9,830 nucleotides of DNA from an uncultured Bacilli bacterium (GCA_947630865.1 CANRJE010000050.1:1-9830); one strand, 5' to 3'. Shown: positions 1 to 7,939, counted from the first letter of the stretch. The notes: generated by a model from the sequence alone, not told the origin. A program made the numbers and translations.

Positions 1-97
1 AAAGCTAAAGATATATTTTCAATTTAAATGCCTATTGATTTAAATGTTGCATATGCTGAATACACTAATCAGTCATAATGTTTAACACAACTTTTAG

Positions 98-125
98 AAA
101 AAAAGAATTGTTTTTTGCACAATCC
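98..125 (-). terminator. Intrinsic terminator of tig
   Basis: On the minus strand the tig stop codon is followed directly by GGATTG, a 9-nt loop (TGCAAAAAA), CAATTC and seven Ts. The six-pair stem includes one G-T wobble. It is short and AT-rich, but the T-run and its position against the stop codon make it a plausible rho-independent terminator. Confidence 0.55.
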
Positions 126-1397
126 TTATTTAACTTCATTTAATTCTGTTAATCTTTCAAATGTCTTACGAACTTCTAAATCATATTTTAAAATATCTAA
201 ACTACCATATTCTTTTAAAATATCTTCTTTTTTAGCATTATAATCTTTAGCCATTTTTTCAAGTTCTTTATTTGCTTCATCATCACTTACTTCAATATTT
301 TCTATTTTCATAATTTCTTCTAAAATTAAACGATATAAAACATTTTTATAAGCTTCTGGTTCTAATTGCTTACGTAAATCTTCTTCAGTAGTTTTAGTAA
401 ATTGATAATATAAATCTAAAGATATTCCTTGATATTTTAAATTTTGTTCAGCTCTTTCAACTAAACGTCCTATTTCATCTTCTACCATTTCTTCTGGAAT
501 ATCAACTTCGGTATTCTTACCAATTGCTTCCATCAAGTCATCAACGAATTTATTTTCAGCATCTGTTTTCTTATGACCTTCTAAATGTTCTTTAATGCTT
601 TCTTCAAGAGTTTCTTTAGAGTTTACTCCATCCATTGCTAAATCTTCAAAAAATTCTTCATCTAATTCACGATTCTTTTTAACCTTGATTTCGTGTATTT
701 TAACTTTGAAAACTGCTTCTTTTCCTTGTAAATCTTCAGCATGATAATCTTTTGGGAAAGTAACTTTAATATCTTTTTCTTCTTCTTTACTTAAACCTAT
801 CAATTGTTCTTCAAATCCTGGTATAAATGTATTGCTTCCAATTTCTAAACTATAATTTTCAGCTTTTCCACCTTCAAAAGGAACAGAATCGATTGATCCT
901 TCATAATCAAGAATAACAGTATCACCATTTTCTACTTTTCCATCTTTAACAACAAGTTCAGCATAATGTTCAAGTAAATGTTCAATTTCATGATTTATTT
1001 CTTCTTTTGTTACTTTAACATTTTCTTTTTTAATCTTTAATTCTTTATATTTTTTAATTTTAACTTCAGGTTTAGTAATAATTGTAAATAGAAATTCTAC
1101 TTTTTCTCCTGTAATTTCTTTAATAGAAACATCAGGTCTTACAACTGGTACTAATTTATTTTCTTCAAGTACACTTTGAAATGCTTCTTCAACTACATAA
1201 TCAGAAGCCTCTAAATATAAACTTTCTTCACCATATTTTTTAATAAAAACATCATATGGAGCTTTACCAGGTCTAAATCCATCAATTTTAGCTTTCTTAT
1301 TATTTTTTTCATAAGCTTTCTTTAAAGCATTTTTCCATTTTTCTCCATCAACTATCTTAGCAATTTCATGTCTGTTTTCATTTTTTTTCTTTTCCAT
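126..1397 (-). CDS. tig: Trigger factor (ribosome-associated chaperone, peptidyl-prolyl isomerase)
   Basis: Trigger factor docks at the ribosomal exit tunnel and shields nascent chains; it also carries a proline isomerase domain. The 423 residues show the family order. The N-terminal ribosome-binding domain (about 1-115) carries the signature GFRPGKAP at 40-47. The FKBP-type isomerase domain (about 156-240) includes PFEGGKAENYSLEIG and IPGFEEQLIGL. A helical, acidic and lysine-rich C-terminal chaperone domain (about 245-423) follows. Length is usual for the family, and the N terminus is only a few residues shorter than typical. The ATG at 1395-1397 is preceded by GGAGGA at 1401-1406, a strong but tightly spaced ribosome site. 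The gene lies 57 bp after the deacetylase stop and has its own near-consensus promoter in that gap, so it is probably transcribed independently as well as by read-through. Identification is secure. Confidence 0.97.
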   Translation of the reverse strand: MEKKKNENRHEIAKIVDGEKWKNALKKAYEKNNKKAKIDGFRPGKAPYDVFIKKYGEESLYLEASDYVVEEAFQSVLEENKLVPVVRPDVSIKEITGEKVEFLFTIITKPEVKIKKYKELKIKKENVKVTKEEINHEIEHLLEHYAELVVKDGKVENGDTVILDYEGSIDSVPFEGGKAENYSLEIGSNTFIPGFEEQLIGLSKEEEKDIKVTFPKDYHAEDLQGKEAVFKVKIHEIKVKKNRELDEEFFEDLAMDGVNSKETLEESIKEHLEGHKKTDAENKFVDDLMEAIGKNTEVDIPEEMVEDEIGRLVERAEQNLKYQGISLDLYYQFTKTTEEDLRKQLEPEAYKNVLYRLILEEIMKIENIEVSDDEANKELEKMAKDYNAKKEDILKEYGSLDILKYDLEVRKTFERLTELNEVK

Positions 1398-1416
1398 AAT
1401 TCCTCCAACAGGTCAT

Positions 1417-1445
1417 ATTATACCTTATCTTAACAAAGTTTTCAA
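1417..1445 (-). promoter_or_regulatory. Sigma-A-type promoter of tig
   Basis: Minus-strand TTGAAA (1440-1445), a 17-bp spacer and perfect TATAAT (1417-1422). Predicted transcription starts near 1410, leaving a leader of about 13 nt that is essentially the GGAGGA ribosome site. No operator-like dyad is visible. Confidence 0.8.
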
Positions 1446-1454
1446 CCTTAAATT

Positions 1455-2798
1455 TTAATTGTTAACAATTCTTGCAATATCGGATACATAGGTTGTATTG
1501 ATTACCCCATATCTTGGTAAAGTATATTTATCAGAACCAACCATAATCTTTCTTCGTCCACCGATAAAAGCCATTTCAAAACCAGCCTTTTTTAGTTCTT
1601 GAATAGCATAATCATTATATTCAAAGAACGGATAACAAAAGACCGTTGAGCCATTTAAAGAATCTCTACTTTTCTTTAAATCAGCTTGAATTTCTTCCGA
1701 AGGTAAGCACTTAAGAGGACTACCTTGTCCCCCACTACATTTACCAGTTATATGTAAATTATAAGAATGGGAATGTATTTCTAAACTAGGCGATTTATAT
1801 TTTTCTGGCTTTCCAAATGTTCCAATTAAAAATAAGGTAGCATGTAAATTTAATTCTTCTAATATCTTGGTTGATGCTTTAACAAAAGCTCCATCATCGA
1901 TCGTAATTACAACCGTCTTTTCAGGTAACTGAACTTTTCCATCTATAAATAAACTTAAATCTTCCATTGTAGCTGTATAAAAACCATTATCTTTTAAATA
2001 TGACATATGTTCTTTAAATTGGGTACTACTTAAACAAATAGTTTCATTCCAACTACGACATTTATCCCCTTCAGCTTTGTCATTTACATCATAGACAAAG
2101 TGATAAACAAGCGTTGCTATAGCATTTGTATGTTTTTTAGAAGTATTAGTTTTATTTATCTTTTTTACTTCATCTTTTTTAAGATAATATAATTTATTAT
2201 TTAAAAGTACTCCATAGTAGTTATCTTCTTTAATTAAAATTGGTAACTCTATTCCTTTATTTAAAGTAATAATTTTCTCATAGGTATCTGAATAAATAGT
2301 TGTAGTTGAATCCGTTTTAACACTTTCATTATAAGGAATATAATTTAAGTATGTAGGGGTAGTTTCTTTTTGTTCTTCCGTATATTCTTCAATATCTTTA
2401 TAATCAATATAATAACTAGTATCTTTTATCAAAAAATAACCATCTTTTAAATAATCATCCTTTATAAGCATTATATTTTGATTTTTTGTAATTTCACCAA
2501 TTTCTTCAAATTTGTTATTATTTAATTGATAGACTTTCTTATCTTTTAATGTTAAAGCATTAGAAAAGAAATAATCATTATAATTGATTAATTCAATTGG
2601 AAATTCATCTTCCATTGATTTAAAGAATTTTTCTTTTTTGATGCGAATAAGAACATATGTTGTTCCTCCAACAAAAAGTAAAAGGCATATTAAAAGTATT
2701 AAAACAATCCTTATTTTTTTCTTTCTTTTTTCTTCAAGAAAATCTGTTTTCTTTTTTAGTTCTATGTTCTGCTCACTTTTAATTTTTTTCATAGACAC
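1455..2798 (-). CDS. Membrane-anchored polysaccharide deacetylase (CE4/NodB domain) with SH3-like modules
   Basis: Predicted cell-surface enzyme removing N-acetyl groups from a glycan. A Lys-rich cytoplasmic tail (1-29) precedes one membrane segment (about 30-51) without a lipobox, so it is a signal anchor. Residues about 60-140 and 160-215 look like two SH3-like wall-binding modules (short strands, KDKKVYQL and YYGVLLNNKLYYLKK); this is inferred from pattern. The NodB domain (about 225-440) has TIDDG with D301/D302, the histidine motif HSHSYNLH (H344 and H349), CYPFFEYN (388-395) and LPRYG (427-431). The five-residue H-H spacing resembles the IcaB/PgaB subgroup rather than PgdA. Cysteines 247/255 and 354/364 could form disulfides. 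The first codon is GTG (2796-2798); an in-frame ATG at 2790-2792 with upstream AGGG is an equally good start. It lies 18 bp after murE, so it is probably co-transcribed with it. The substrate (peptidoglycan or an exopolysaccharide) cannot be decided. Confidence 0.88.
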   Translation of the reverse strand: MSMKKIKSEQNIELKKKTDFLEEKRKKKIRIVLILLICLLLFVGGTTYVLIRIKKEKFFKSMEDEFPIELINYNDYFFSNALTLKDKKVYQLNNNKFEEIGEITKNQNIMLIKDDYLKDGYFLIKDTSYYIDYKDIEEYTEEQKETTPTYLNYIPYNESVKTDSTTTIYSDTYEKIITLNKGIELPILIKEDNYYGVLLNNKLYYLKKDEVKKINKTNTSKKHTNAIATLVYHFVYDVNDKAEGDKCRSWNETICLSSTQFKEHMSYLKDNGFYTATMEDLSLFIDGKVQLPEKTVVITIDDGAFVKASTKILEELNLHATLFLIGTFGKPEKYKSPSLEIHSHSYNLHITGKCSGGQGSPLKCLPSEEIQADLKKSRDSLNGSTVFCYPFFEYNDYAIQELKKAGFEMAFIGGRRKIMVGSDKYTLPRYGVINTTYVSDIARIVNN

Positions 2799-2816
2799 CC
2801 TACCCTTTTTATTTTA

Positions 2817-4253
2817 TTATTCAACTACTGTTTCACGATTTAATCTTTCAGTTATCCATTTTTTACTTTCTTCAATGTCATTAAAATATATAACCTTGTC
2901 TTTTAATTTTTCATAAGTTTCATTACCTTTTCCAAGGACTAAAACAATATCATCTCTGCTAGCTATATCAATCGCTTTTTTTATAGCTTCACTTCTATCG
3001 ATTACTATTTCATATTTATCTTTATCTTTTTCTGAAATTTCACTTACCATTTGTTTAGCAATATTATAAGGGTCTTCACTTCTTGGGTCTTCATAGGTAA
3101 ATATTGCATAATCAGCATATTCTAAAACCGTTTTTCCCATAATTGGCCTTTTTTTATAGTCTCTTTCACCTGCTGAACCCATAACTACAATAATTCTTTT
3201 TAAATTTAATTTTTTTACAAACTCCATTAAACACTTGATACCATTTGGGGTATGAGCATAATCAATCATAACTTTATAATCTTGTCCCATATCAATCATT
3301 TCAAGTCGACCTGAAACATCAATGTTAATAGCATTTTCGATTAATTCATCAATATCAAAACCCATTGATAAACAAACAAGAAAAGCACAGGCTAAATTGT
3401 AAACATTAAATTCTCCTAAAAGTGGAGAAATAAATGAATATTCATTATTTTTATAAATAAAAGTTACATATGTATATTTAGGAGTAATAGTATAATCTTT
3501 TATATATAAATCACACTTTTCATTTTGTCCATAAGTTAATATATTTTGATTAACTTCAATAAATTTAGATGCAAATTTATCATCTAAATTAACAATAAAA
3601 TTACCAACAGTTTGTCTTGCTAGTTGAACTTTACAGTCAACATAATTTTCAAATGTTCCATGAATATTTACATGTTCCCAAGTAATATTGGTATAGCAAC
3701 CACTTTGAAACTCTAAATCATCAAGACGATGTCTAAAAAAACCTTCACTACTAGCTTCCATTACAACATACTTACAACCAGCATCTGCAAATTCTTTAAA
3801 AAATTTATATAAAACAGTAGCATCAGGAGTTGAATTAGGTGAATCTTTTTGAAAAGCCTTACAACTACACCCATTTGTTCCTATGTAACCACATTTATCA
3901 GCACCAATTAAATATTGAATACTTGTTGCAACCGTTGTCTTACCATCAGTTCCTGTTACTCCAATAATTTTTAAACCAAGTTTCGAAAAATCATAAAATT
4001 CTCTACAAATCCTTGTTAATTCTCTATCAGGGTTTTCTACTTTAACGTAAGGAACAGTAAGATTTAAATCTCTAGAACCAACAACTGCTACTGCTCCATT
4101 TTCAATTGCTTCTGAAATGAATTCATGTCTATCAACATTAACTCCTTTAATACATACAAATAAATCTCCATCTTCTATTTCTTTAGAATTAATTTTAATA
4201 TCTTTTATCTTTATATCAGGATATCCTTTAAAGAGTTCACTTAGCATCTTCAT
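2817..4253 (-). CDS. murE: UDP-N-acetylmuramyl-tripeptide synthetase MurE
   Basis: Cytoplasmic ATP-dependent ligase adding the third (diamino) amino acid to UDP-MurNAc-L-Ala-D-Glu during peptidoglycan synthesis. The 478 residues cover the three Mur domains: N-terminal UDP-binding (about 1-90, SKEIEDGDLFVCIKG), central ATPase (P-loop GVTGTDGKTT 98-107; MEASSEG 165-171; HVNIHGTFENYVDCK 194-208, where K208 fits the carbamylated lysine) and C-terminal (GRLE 315-318, DYAHTPNG 331-338). The substrate motif is EDPRSEDP (388-395). It keeps the Arg of the meso-diaminopimelate type DNPR but has Asp for Asn, and the usual GKGHE is GKGNE (441-445). The third residue of the stem peptide is therefore uncertain. 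ATG 4251-4253 is preceded by GGTGAT, which matches the extended anti-Shine-Dalgarno; a second ATG lies two codons in. It is first in a block with the deacetylase. Confidence 0.95.
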   Translation of the reverse strand: MKMLSELFKGYPDIKIKDIKINSKEIEDGDLFVCIKGVNVDRHEFISEAIENGAVAVVGSRDLNLTVPYVKVENPDRELTRICREFYDFSKLGLKIIGVTGTDGKTTVATSIQYLIGADKCGYIGTNGCSCKAFQKDSPNSTPDATVLYKFFKEFADAGCKYVVMEASSEGFFRHRLDDLEFQSGCYTNITWEHVNIHGTFENYVDCKVQLARQTVGNFIVNLDDKFASKFIEVNQNILTYGQNEKCDLYIKDYTITPKYTYVTFIYKNNEYSFISPLLGEFNVYNLACAFLVCLSMGFDIDELIENAINIDVSGRLEMIDMGQDYKVMIDYAHTPNGIKCLMEFVKKLNLKRIIVVMGSAGERDYKKRPIMGKTVLEYADYAIFTYEDPRSEDPYNIAKQMVSEISEKDKDKYEIVIDRSEAIKKAIDIASRDDIVLVLGKGNETYEKLKDKVIYFNDIEESKKWITERLNRETVVE

Positions 4254-4294
4254 TTATTATCACCATCATTCATATTTTTTCTAAGTTCTATTTC

Positions 4295-4323
4295 ATTATA
4301 TATTATTTTGTGATAAAATAACA
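4295..4323 (-). promoter_or_regulatory. Probable murE promoter
   Basis: Minus-strand TATAAT at 4295-4300 is a perfect -10. The hexamer 17 bp upstream (TGTTAT, 4318-4323) is a poor -35. Predicted start is near 4288, giving a leader of about 35 nt. It overlaps the divergent promoter of the arginase-type gene. Confidence 0.5.
4311..4319 (+). promoter_or_regulatory. Probable extended -10 promoter of the arginase-type gene
   Basis: TGATAAAAT (TG-n-TAAAAT) fits an extended -10 element; no good -35 is seen 16-18 bp upstream. Predicted start is about 4326. A ribosome site GAGGT at 4330-4334 follows, six bases before the ATG at 4341. Confidence 0.45.
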
Positions 4324-4340
4324 TAGATTGAGGTAAAAAA

Positions 4341-5192
4341 ATGAAAAAAATTTTATTAATTGGAGCAGGTTCCGATTTAGGTGTCGATAAAGATGGTACT
4401 AGTTTAGGACCAAAAGAAATTTTAAAAAACTTAAAAATGGAAAATGTTTTATTTGAACAAGATAAAGACATTAAAAAAAGTCATGATTCAAGTGATTTAA
4501 GAAAAAATTTAAAAGAAGTTAATGATTTCAATAAAAAAGTTTATGATAAAATAAAAGAAGAAAATGCTTTTTGTATTACTCTTGGAGGCGACCATACAAT
4601 TGCTATTGCAAGTGGATTTGCCAGTTTAGAAAAACATAAAAATCTTGGCTTAATTTGGATTGATGCTCATCTTGATTATAATACTTTTAAGACAACAATA
4701 ACAGGTAACATGCATGGTTTACCACTTGCTACCTTAAATGGACTAAATGAAGACTTAAGACCTTTTCAAAAAAATAATTTTTTTAATCCTAAAAATACTG
4801 TCGTTGTTGGATATCGTGCATTTGAAGATAATGCTAAAGATGAAATTGAAAATATAAAAACTATGGGAGTTACTGTTTATACAACTAATGATATTAAAGA
4901 ATTAGGTGTTCATAAAGTTATGGAAATGGCCTATAAAATTGCTACTAACAATACAGATGGTATTCATATAAGTTTTGACCTTGATGTAATTGATCCTTTA
5001 ATTGCAACAGGTGTATCAGTTCCTGAATCCAACGGAATAACTTTAGAAGAAACAGGTGATATTCTTGAATTTATTAAATATCATGAAGATAAACTTAAAT
5101 CATTTGATTTAGTAGAATATAATCCCTTAAATGATAAAGATAAAAAAACTTTAAATATTGCTACTAATATTATCAAAAAAATTGTTGAATAA
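4341..5192 (+). CDS. Arginase-type ureohydrolase (arginase/agmatinase/formimidoylglutamase family)
   Basis: Binuclear-manganese hydrolase, probably cleaving a guanidino or formimino compound; arginase (arginine to ornithine plus urea) is the best guess. All metal motifs are present in 283 residues: GGDHT (82-86, H85), DAHLD (108-112, D108/H110/D112) and SFDLDVIDP (211-219, D213/D215). The stretch N114-T115 to GNMHG (122-126) matches the arginase-specific loop that holds the substrate amino and carboxyl groups, and E259 in VEYNP fits the guanidinium-binding Glu. Against a strict arginase, the region aligned to the usual D-x-x-E substrate contact reads FEDNA, and the loop after the last metal motif is GVSVPESNG, closer to formimidoylglutamase proteins. 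The ATG follows GAGGT with six bases between. It is a single-gene unit with its own terminator. No ornithine, agmatine or histidine pathway gene lies beside it to settle the substrate. Confidence 0.88.
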   Translation: MKKILLIGAGSDLGVDKDGTSLGPKEILKNLKMENVLFEQDKDIKKSHDSSDLRKNLKEVNDFNKKVYDKIKEENAFCITLGGDHTIAIASGFASLEKHKNLGLIWIDAHLDYNTFKTTITGNMHGLPLATLNGLNEDLRPFQKNNFFNPKNTVVVGYRAFEDNAKDEIENIKTMGVTVYTTNDIKELGVHKVMEMAYKIATNNTDGIHISFDLDVIDPLIATGVSVPESNGITLEETGDILEFIKYHEDKLKSFDLVEYNPLNDKDKKTLNIATNIIKKIVE

Positions 5193-5215
5193 TAGAGTTT
5201 AATCTCTATTTTTTT
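5191..5215 (+). terminator. Intrinsic terminator of the arginase-type gene
   Basis: AATAGAG (5191-5197), loop TTTAAT, CTCTATT (5204-5210): a perfect seven-pair stem whose 3' arm runs into seven Ts (5209-5215). It begins inside the stop codon. On the minus strand the hairpin lacks a T-run, so it should work mainly in the plus direction. Confidence 0.8.
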
Positions 5216-5229
5216 ATAAAAAAAAGTTT

Positions 5230-5862
5230 TTACTTTCTGAAAAACTCTTCAATATTTTTTCTTTTACATTTGGCTTTTATTTCATCAGCTTCTTCTTTTA
5301 ATAAATTGTCTTTTTTTCTTAAAGCTAAATATTCTTCGCTTAATGATTCTTTAAATAAATTTCCAAGATTATTAAAAGTTAAAGGATTACTATTGATTAT
5401 ATCAAATCCCATTAAATAATAATTCCAATAAATATAATAAGGATTAGGACTACTTGTAACAATTTCATTTTTAGCAATTGTATCAATTTTATCCCAACTA
5501 AGTATTCTAATCAAAAATTCAGAAGCTAAACGAGAATTTAATTTTTCATTATCTCTATTTAATTCTAACCATAATTTATAAAGTTTTAATTGTTCTTTAG
5601 TTAAATTACTTGATAGATAAATATCTATATCTTCTAAATTTCCTTCATATCCATATATTTTTTTAATATCTTCAAAAGTTGGAAAAGAAGGAAATTTTTC
5701 TCCTTTTTTAGCTGCTTCAAGAATTTTAGCATAATATCCATCGCAATAATCTCTAGCATAACCTTCATGATTATAACAAGCCATTATAAATTCTCCATCA
5801 GGTTTTACAAAAGCTCCTCCCTCTTTTACAATTTTTTCATTATAAGGAAAAATACTTTTCAT
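5230..5862 (-). CDS. Unrecognised hypothetical protein, 210 residues
   Basis: I do not recognise a family. From the ATG at 5860-5862 the protein begins MKSIFPYNEK. Its first 45 residues hold an aromatic, Cys- and His-bearing stretch (PDGEFIMACYNHEGYARDYC). A charged helical middle (LTKEQLKLYKLWLELN), an aromatic patch (NPYYIYWNYYLMGFDII) and a Lys/Glu-rich C terminus ending KCKRKNIEEFFRK follow. No signal peptide or clear membrane helix is seen, so it is probably cytoplasmic. Codon and base use match the neighbours, which argues for a real gene. An in-frame GTG at 5893-5895 would add 11 residues, but it has no ribosome site and sits against a likely -10 box. The ATG at 5862 has GAGGTG nine bases upstream. 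It follows the metal ATPase by 46 bp and may be read with it or from its own promoter. Confidence 0.7.
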   Translation of the reverse strand: MKSIFPYNEKIVKEGGAFVKPDGEFIMACYNHEGYARDYCDGYYAKILEAAKKGEKFPSFPTFEDIKKIYGYEGNLEDIDIYLSSNLTKEQLKLYKLWLELNRDNEKLNSRLASEFLIRILSWDKIDTIAKNEIVTSSPNPYYIYWNYYLMGFDIINSNPLTFNNLGNLFKESLSEEYLALRKKDNLLKEEADEIKAKCKRKNIEEFFRK

Positions 5863-5871
5863 ACTACTAAA

Positions 5872-5877
5872 CACCTC
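5872..5877 (-). promoter_or_regulatory. Ribosome binding site deciding the start of the 5230-5862 gene
   Basis: GAGGTG on the minus strand, nine bases before ATG 5860-5862. No comparable site precedes the upstream GTG at 5893-5895, so the shorter product is favoured. Confidence 0.65.
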
Positions 5878-5885
5878 GCCGGTCC

Positions 5886-5894
5886 ATTTTAACA
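5886..5894 (-). promoter_or_regulatory. Possible extended -10 promoter of the 5230-5862 gene
   Basis: Minus-strand TGTTAAAAT (TG-n-TAAAAT) lies just downstream of the ATPase stop; no convincing -35 is present. Predicted start near 5879 falls in a GC-rich patch (5872-5885, 11 of 14 bases G or C) that is striking in this AT-rich sequence. Confidence 0.4.
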
Positions 5895-5908
5895 CATATT
5901 TTGAAAAA

Positions 5909-7939
5909 TTAATCCTTTTTTTTAAATTTTAAGACAATTTTTAAACTATTTAAGACTGTTAATAAGGTAACGCCAGTATCAGCAAAAACAGCAAACCACA
6001 TTGAGGTTATTCCAAATAAACTAAGAAGTAAGATAATAATTTTAACTAAAATAGCAAATGATAAATTTTCTGTTATTACTAAACTTGTATATTTACTAAT
6101 TTTAATGCCAAGAGGAATTTTTAATAAATCATCATTGATAATAACAATATCAGAAGCTTCAATTGCTGCATCACTTCCAAAGTCACCCATACTAATTCCA
6201 ATACTTGCTCGTTTTAAAACTGGTGAATCATTAATACCATCTCCAACAAAAGCTGTTATTTGATTGTTTTCAATATTTTCATATTTTTTATATTTATCAG
6301 TTGGTAACATTTCTGAATAAACTTCGTCTATATTTAAATTTTTAGCAATTGTTCTAGCATTTTCTTCTTTATCACCTGTGAACATAAAAGTTTTAATACC
6401 CATATCTTTAATAGATGCTAAAGCAAGATTAGCATTTTTCTTAATTCCATCATCGATTAAAATTGAAGCTATATGTTTAGAATCAATATTCAAATGAATA
6501 GAAACATTGTATGGGCAATCATCATCACAGACTTTTTTAGTTCCTATTTTTACAACTTTATTTTTTAATTTAAAGAATATTCCTACTCCTGGTATTTCTT
6601 TATATTCTTTAACATCTTTAGTATCAATCTTTTTATTACTTAACTTTAAAATAGATTTTGCTATTGGGTGATTAGAAAAAGATTCGCCTTTTCTTAAAAT
6701 TTCAATTATTTCATCTTCCTTATATTTTTTATCTAAAACTTCAATTTTTAAAACTCTAAACTCTCCTGTTGTAAGAGTACCTGTTTTATCAAATATTATT
6801 TTTTTTATTTTAGAAAGATTATCTAAATAATTACTACCTTTGATTAAAATTCCATTTTTACTAGCAACACCTATTCCTGTAAAATATGATAAAGGAACAG
6901 AAATTGCAATTGCACAAGGACAAGAAATAACTAAGAAAGTTAAGGCTCTATAAATACTTTCATTATAAGTTAAATTACTAAATAATGGTAAAAGAAGTCC
7001 TGTTAGTATAGCTAAAATTAAAATAATTGGTGTATATATCTTACTAAATTTAGCAACAACTGTTTCAGTAACAGCTTTTTTATCACTTGCATTTTCAACT
7101 AATTCAAGAATCTTAGCAACTGTTGATTCTTTATAAATACTAGTTGATTTCATCATAATCTTTTCTTCTGTATTTAAATAACCTGATAAAACTTTTTCTC
7201 CTTTTTTTATTTCTATTAGCTCTGATTCTCCAGTTAAAGCACTAGTATCAAATTTTGCTTTTCCAAGTGTTATTACACCATCAACGGGAACTTTTTCACC
7301 TTTTTTAACACATAATATATCTCCTATTTTTATTTCTTCAACAGGAATTTTAAAAAAAGTATCTCCATCTTTTTTATTAGCATAATCTTCCTTAATTACT
7401 AATAAATCATGAATAGAATCTCGAGTTTTATTAACAGCTTTTTCTTCTAAAATTTTTCCAAGTAAGTAAAGAGCCGAAACCATAATTCCTTCCATTTTTG
7501 AATTAACAAAATATGCTCCAATTGCTGATATAGAAATAAGTAAATTCTCGTTAATCGTATGACTTTTAATAAGCATTTTGATTGCTTTAATAATAGGATT
7601 ATATAACAATAAAATATAAGAAATTATAATAAATACTTCATGAAACTTAAAATCAAAATAACCAATTAAAGCACTAACTAAAGCAATTATTAAAACTAAA
7701 AAATGATATTCTTTTTTAACTTTTTCATTATCAATCATTTTAGCTTCTGGTTCAACACTATCTATTATTTTATTAACATAGGAAAAATGTTCTTTTAAAT
7801 CTGTTTCATAACTAATTCTAGAAGTTGCAAAGTTAACAACAACATTATTAAGATTTTTATCTTTATTTAATGAATCTTCAATTTTTTTAGCACAACTTGC
7901 ACAATCAAGTCCTACTATTTTATAAGTATATTTAATCAT
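5909..7939 (-). CDS. Heavy-metal-exporting P1B-type ATPase (zinc/cadmium/lead class)
   Basis: Membrane pump using ATP to expel a transition metal. In 676 residues it has one N-terminal heavy-metal domain with GLDCASC (C13, C16), then membrane helices, the actuator motif TGES (236-239), the metal-path helix CPC (340-342), phosphorylation motif DKTGT (384-388), nucleotide-domain HP (424-425) and GDGIND (566-571). Specificity residues fit P1B-2: CPC-x4-SxP (340-349), N625-x7-K633 in the next-to-last helix and D654-T-G in the last helix. This is the ZntA/CadA pattern, not that of copper pumps. Length is normal. Its ATG overlaps the csoR stop (ATGA), and its ribosome site AGGAGA lies inside the last csoR codons, so translation is coupled to the repressor. 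Expression should follow the csoR promoter. The exported metal is inferred from motifs only. Confidence 0.95.
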   Translation of the reverse strand: MIKYTYKIVGLDCASCAKKIEDSLNKDKNLNNVVVNFATSRISYETDLKEHFSYVNKIIDSVEPEAKMIDNEKVKKEYHFLVLIIALVSALIGYFDFKFHEVFIIISYILLLYNPIIKAIKMLIKSHTINENLLISISAIGAYFVNSKMEGIMVSALYLLGKILEEKAVNKTRDSIHDLLVIKEDYANKKDGDTFFKIPVEEIKIGDILCVKKGEKVPVDGVITLGKAKFDTSALTGESELIEIKKGEKVLSGYLNTEEKIMMKSTSIYKESTVAKILELVENASDKKAVTETVVAKFSKIYTPIILILAILTGLLLPLFSNLTYNESIYRALTFLVISCPCAIAISVPLSYFTGIGVASKNGILIKGSNYLDNLSKIKKIIFDKTGTLTTGEFRVLKIEVLDKKYKEDEIIEILRKGESFSNHPIAKSILKLSNKKIDTKDVKEYKEIPGVGIFFKLKNKVVKIGTKKVCDDDCPYNVSIHLNIDSKHIASILIDDGIKKNANLALASIKDMGIKTFMFTGDKEENARTIAKNLNIDEVYSEMLPTDKYKKYENIENNQITAFVGDGINDSPVLKRASIGISMGDFGSDAAIEASDIVIINDDLLKIPLGIKISKYTSLVITENLSFAILVKIIILLLSLFGITSMWFAVFADTGVTLLTVLNSLKIVLKFKKKD

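Noticed and set aside
1..97. Minus-strand stretch reading YSAYATFKSIGI, a stop, then IENISLA, which could be a gene remnant at the window edge.
   Set aside because: Too short, with an in-frame stop and no recognisable family; plus-strand frames also stop within 43 bases.
2584..2916. 110-codon plus-strand open frame rich in Phe, Leu and Ser.
   Set aside because: Antisense to the deacetylase N terminus and murE C terminus; the composition is that of a reverse complement of Lys-rich coding DNA and there is no ribosome site.
4250..4471. 73-codon minus-strand open frame spanning the murE/arginase intergenic region.
   Set aside because: Mostly antisense to the arginase-type gene, crosses both promoters, and has low-complexity composition with no family resemblance.
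5198..5230. The arginase terminator as a bidirectional terminator for the convergent minus-strand gene.
   Set aside because: On the minus strand the hairpin is followed by ATTC rather than a T-run.
5863..5895. Upstream GTG start adding 11 residues to the unrecognised protein.
   Set aside because: No ribosome site before it, and it abuts the likely -10 box; GAGGTG favours ATG 5860-5862.
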